Assembly: GCF_003610895.1 (NCBI RefSeq)
Contig: NZ_MCAS01000056.1
Coordinates: 186,001 to 250,000 of the forward strand
Source of the DNA: Paraburkholderia fungorum
GTDB lineage: Bacteria > Pseudomonadota > Gammaproteobacteria > Burkholderiales > Burkholderiaceae
DNA: 64,000 bases
Direction of reading: 5' to 3'
Numbering within the stretch: the first letter of the stretch is position 1; the number at the start of each line of letters is the position of its first letter. The translations under genes were made by a program, and so were the position numbers. The notes beneath the pieces are model-generated. The model was not told the origin of the DNA, did no database searches, and worked only from the letters and a program-made list of their open reading frames with translations. Positions 61,443-64,000 of the stretch are shown in pieces.

Positions 61443-62477
61443 ATGTCAACCGCCACGCCGCAGCACACCGACCATACGATCGACGGTGAGCCGATCCCCA
61501 CACTCGACGACATCGCCACGCAGCACTTTGCATTGACGCCGTGGGTAACGCGAACGCCAGTGTTCGATCGGCTCGACTTTCCGTCGCTGGAAGGTACGGT
61601 GGTGAATTTCAAGTTCGAGTTGCTGCAGGCGGGCGGCAGTTTCAAGGCGCGTGGCGCGTTCACCAACCTGCTCGCACTCGACGAAGCGCAACGCAGCGCG
61701 GGCGTGACCTGTGTTTCGGGCGGCAACCATGCGGTAGCGGTCGCTTACGCGGCAATGCGTCTTGGCATCAGCGCGAAGGTCGTGCTGTTTCGCGCCGCCA
61801 ATCCAGCCCGCGTCGCCTTGTGCCGGCAGTATCGCGCCGACATTGTGTTCGCGGAGAACATTGCCGAGGCATTCGAACTGGTGCGTCGTATCGAGGCGGA
61901 GGAAGGCCGTTACTTCGTACACCCGTTCAATGGTTATCGCACCGTGCTGGGCTCAGCCACGCTCGGCTATGAATGGGCCACGCAAACGCCCGACCTCGAA
62001 GCGGTGATCGTGCCGATCGGCGGTGGCGGTCTCGCCGCCGGTGTGGCCACCGCCATGCGGCTCGCCAATCCCAGGGTGCACGTGTACGGCGTCGAGCCAG
62101 AAGGATCGGACGTGATGGGCAAGAGCTTTGCCGCCAATCACACGATCAAGATGGGCCACATGCACACGATTGCCGATTCGTTGGCGTCGCCGCACACCGA
62201 GGAGTACAGCTACGAGTTGTGCCGCCGCCATATCGACCAGCTCGTCACCGTCTCAGACGAACAGTTGCGCGCGGCCATGCTGACCTTGTTCGGACAGCTT
62301 AAGCTTGCCGTGGAACCCGCGTGCGCCGCGGCTACGGCGGGGTTGCTCGGACCGCTGCGCGAAACGCTGCAAGGCAAGCGCGTGGGCGTGCTGCTGTGCG
62401 GCACCAATACCGACCCGGTCAGTTTTGCCGCGCATATCGAACGGGCGCGCCATAGCCAGTCACAGTTTCCAGAATAG
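61443..62477 (+). CDS. threonine/serine dehydratase-like PLP enzyme
   Basis: A 344-residue fold-type II PLP enzyme. Lys68 in GGSFKARGAF should bind PLP; SGGNHAVAVAYAA and the glycine-rich phosphate loop PIGGGGLAAG are present, and CGTNTDP closes the active site. It lacks the C-terminal ACT-like regulatory domain of biosynthetic IlvA, so it is of the catabolic TdcB/short type, and could also act on serine or a hydroxyamino acid such as those in ectoine degradation. It lies 55 bp after argE on the same strand, so the two may share a transcript; substrate is not certain. Confidence 0.82.
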   Translation: MSTATPQHTDHTIDGEPIPTLDDIATQHFALTPWVTRTPVFDRLDFPSLEGTVVNFKFELLQAGGSFKARGAFTNLLALDEAQRSAGVTCVSGGNHAVAVAYAAMRLGISAKVVLFRAANPARVALCRQYRADIVFAENIAEAFELVRRIEAEEGRYFVHPFNGYRTVLGSATLGYEWATQTPDLEAVIVPIGGGGLAAGVATAMRLANPRVHVYGVEPEGSDVMGKSFAANHTIKMGHMHTIADSLASPHTEEYSYELCRRHIDQLVTVSDEQLRAAMLTLFGQLKLAVEPACAAATAGLLGPLRETLQGKRVGVLLCGTNTDPVSFAAHIERARHSQSQFPE

Positions 62478-62526
62478 AGGCAATCCGCTCTTTCCTCGCC
62501 GGGGGACTAGCCTATCCCTCTCAGAT

Positions 62527-62535
62527 TGGTATGAT
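62527..62535 (+). promoter_or_regulatory. extended -10 promoter candidate for mscL
   Basis: TGGTATGAT matches an extended -10 (TG, one base, TATGAT) about 30 bp before the mscL ATG. No -35 is evident, as is common for extended -10 promoters. Confidence 0.45.
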
Positions 62536-62564
62536 TCGACCATCGACTTCTGGGAGGAACGTAT

Positions 62565-63014
62565 ATGAGCATGATTAAGGAATTCAAGGAATTTGCCCTT
62601 AAAGGCAACGTAATGGATCTGGCCGTCGGGGTGATTATCGGCGGCGCGTTTTCCACCATCGTCAATTCAATTGTTAAAGACCTGATCATGCCGGTTGTCG
62701 GCGTTGCCACCGGCGGCCTCGATTTCTCCAACAAGTTCGTTCGCCTCGGCGATATTCCCGCGAGCTTCAAAGGCAGTCCCGAATCGTATAAAGACTTGCA
62801 GACGGCAGGCGTGGCGGTGTTCGGTTATGGCTCGTTCATTACCGTGGCCATCAACTTCGTGATTCTCGCGTTCATCATCTTCCTGATGGTCAAGTTCATT
62901 AACAACCTGCGCAAGCCGGCTGATACAGCGCCGGCTGAGCCGCCGCCGACGCCGGAAGACGTCGTGCTGCTGCGCGAGATCCGCGATTCGCTGAAGAACG
63001 CGCCGCCGCGTTAA
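62565..63014 (+). CDS. mscL: large-conductance mechanosensitive channel
   Basis: A 149-residue channel subunit. The N-terminal amphipathic helix (SMIKEFKEFALKGNVMDLAVGV) leads into TM1, whose GVIIGGAFSTIVNSIVKDLIMP carries the hydrophobic gate region; a periplasmic loop follows, then TM2 (about 86-108, FITVAINFVILAFIIFLMVKFI) and a C-terminal charged bundle. It opens under extreme membrane tension to prevent lysis. GGGAGGA, a strong ribosome-binding site, precedes the ATG. A hairpin terminator follows 47 bp after the stop. Confidence 0.96.
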   Translation: MSMIKEFKEFALKGNVMDLAVGVIIGGAFSTIVNSIVKDLIMPVVGVATGGLDFSNKFVRLGDIPASFKGSPESYKDLQTAGVAVFGYGSFITVAINFVILAFIIFLMVKFINNLRKPADTAPAEPPPTPEDVVLLREIRDSLKNAPPR

Positions 63015-63060
63015 GGCGCCCGCTTCAAACATTCGCCCAGGTGCATTAGCCGGTGAATAT

Positions 63061-63100
63061 AAAAAAGGCCTGTCGCGAGAAGATCGCCACAGGCCTTTTT
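63061..63100. terminator. bidirectional terminator (mscL / hybrid histidine kinase)
   Basis: GGCCTGT (63067-63073) and ACAGGCC (63089-63095) form the stem, with a further GCGA/TCGC pair in the loop; A-run and T-run flanks serve both convergent genes. Confidence 0.9.
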
Positions 63101-63146
63101 CATGCCCCGCGCAAATTACGCGGCCCCAGTCGGTTCGCCAAACACG

Positions 63147-64000
63147 CTAGGCGTCCTTTTTGTCCGCTTCGCCTTTTTCCGCCTTCAGGCTCAGCGCGCT
63201 TTCAATCATCGTTTCGAGCTGTCCGAAATTAACAGGCTTGGTCAGATGCGAAGTAAAGCCTGCGCTCAGGCACCGGCGCACATCTTCGTCGGTGCCGAAG
63301 CCGGTCAACGCGACCGCCGGTACATCCGAATGCTCGCGGAACGCCTTGACGAAATCGAGACCGGTGCCATCCGGCAAGCCGACGTCGCTGATCACCAGAT
63401 CGAAGCTTTGCGACTGGGTGGCGGCCAGTGCATCGTCCACCCGCCCTACCGTGGTCACGTCGTGGCCGAGGCTGCGAATCAGTTGGGCCATCACCTCGGC
63501 GGTATCCACGTGATCTTCGATCAGCAGGATAGTCAGCAGGCCGGGAGGACGCACCTCGTCAGGCGCTGCAACAGGCGCTATTTCGGCGGGCGCGGCGGCA
63601 GTCGGCAGCGTGATCGTGAACGTCGCGCCGCAGTGGGGCCCCGGGCTCTGTGCGATCACCGTGCCGCCATGCACGTCGGTCAGCGCCTTGGTGATCGCGA
63701 GACCCAGGCCCAGGCCGCCGAATTGCCGCGTCATGTTCTGATTGCCTTGCTCGAAGGCGTTGAAGAGTTTGCCGATCTGCTCGGGCTCGATACCGATACC
63801 CGTGTCTTCGACTGAGATCTGCACGTGCATGCGTTCATCGTGCGTGCGGACGTAGATATGGCCGCCGTCCGGCGTGAACTTGGCGGCGTTGCGAATCAGA
63901 TTCCACAGCATCTGCTGCAGCCGCGCCCGGTCGGCGAGCACATAGTGGTGCTCTGCGTTCTTGTGGACATGTACGTCCTGCTGCTTGACCTGGATCTCGC
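63147..64000 (-). CDS. hybrid sensor histidine kinase / response regulator, C-terminal part
   Basis: The frame is open to the window edge, so the sensor part lies outside; about 284 residues are visible. The ATPase domain has the N box LWNLIRNAAKF, G1 VEDTGIGIEPEQ and G2 GGLGLGLAITKAL. After an Ala/Pro linker a receiver domain follows (TILLIEDHVDTAEVM), with the phosphoacceptor Asp in LVISDVGLPDGTG and Lys in LTKPVNF. The final 12 residues are Lys/Glu/Asp-rich. The His box is beyond the window. A GTG at 63941 is internal, not a start. Signal and partner are unknown. Confidence 0.9.
   Translation of the reverse strand, partial: EIQVKQQDVHVHKNAEHHYVLADRARLQQMLWNLIRNAAKFTPDGGHIYVRTHDERMHVQISVEDTGIGIEPEQIGKLFNAFEQGNQNMTRQFGGLGLGLAITKALTDVHGGTVIAQSPGPHCGATFTITLPTAAAPAEIAPVAAPDEVRPPGLLTILLIEDHVDTAEVMAQLIRSLGHDVTTVGRVDDALAATQSQSFDLVISDVGLPDGTGLDFVKAFREHSDVPAVALTGFGTDEDVRRCLSAGFTSHLTKPVNFGQLETMIESALSLKAEKGEADKKDA

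Overview
The window is high-GC DNA with the gene content and order of a betaproteobacterium of the Burkholderia/Paraburkholderia group. This placement rests on the block tig-clpP-clpX-lon-hupB-tRNA-Val-tRNA-Asp-ppiD, the msrB-yciB-bolA-ppiC...purL neighbourhood, mfd next to ispD-ispF, and a DUF2917 gene. I could not run a search, so species level is not assigned. Almost all of the window is ordinary chromosomal core.

Layout. 1-600: end of an NRDE-family gene. 600-12,050: a mostly minus-strand lipid and aromatic-acid type catabolic cluster: alpha/beta hydrolase, SDR, zinc-free MDR reductase, PaaI-type thioesterase, MocR-type regulator, DUF2917 protein, thiolase, FadB-like bifunctional enzyme and acyl-CoA ligase. 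No acyl-CoA dehydrogenase is present in it. 12,200-16,190: plus-strand selO-msrB, then yciB-bolA-ppiC. 16,230-18,000: a hipBA toxin-antitoxin pair, preceded by four operator-like palindromes spaced exactly 51 bp apart. 18,126-22,211: purL. 22,500-29,600: a DadA-like oxidase, nnr, pgi, an orphan lolD/ybbA-type ATPase divergent from a TesA-type esterase, and a small lipoprotein.

29,700-38,930 is a minus-strand protein quality-control block: ppiD, two tRNAs, hupB, lon, clpX, clpP and tig, each mostly with its own hairpin terminator. 39,480-41,150: glycerate kinase and a MarR regulator. 41,340-46,190: a translationally coupled DUF2339-DUF3999 envelope pair. 46,500-48,060: a small unknown protein, a squalene/phytoene-synthase-like protein with degenerate metal-binding motifs, and tRNA-Leu. 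48,130-51,650: a secreted DUF1501/DUF1800 pair with a small exported protein. 51,870-54,000: ompR-envZ, with OmpR-like direct repeats upstream. Then ahpC, ispF-ispD, mfd, an ArgE-type deacetylase, a threonine-dehydratase-like enzyme, mscL, and the C-terminal part of a hybrid histidine kinase cut by the window end.

The most unusual feature is the hipBA control region. Its four 22-bp inverted repeats have left arms that are nearly invariant and start at 17824, 17875, 17926 and 17977. The 29-bp stretches between them are unrelated, so the array looks like a phased operator set (or, superficially, a tiny CRISPR). Other points of interest are the overlapping CATG start codons of the ATPase/esterase pair, the degenerate prenyl-synthase-like protein, direct TGTAAC repeats upstream of ompR, and dispersed-repeat-like palindromic DNA in two intergenic regions.
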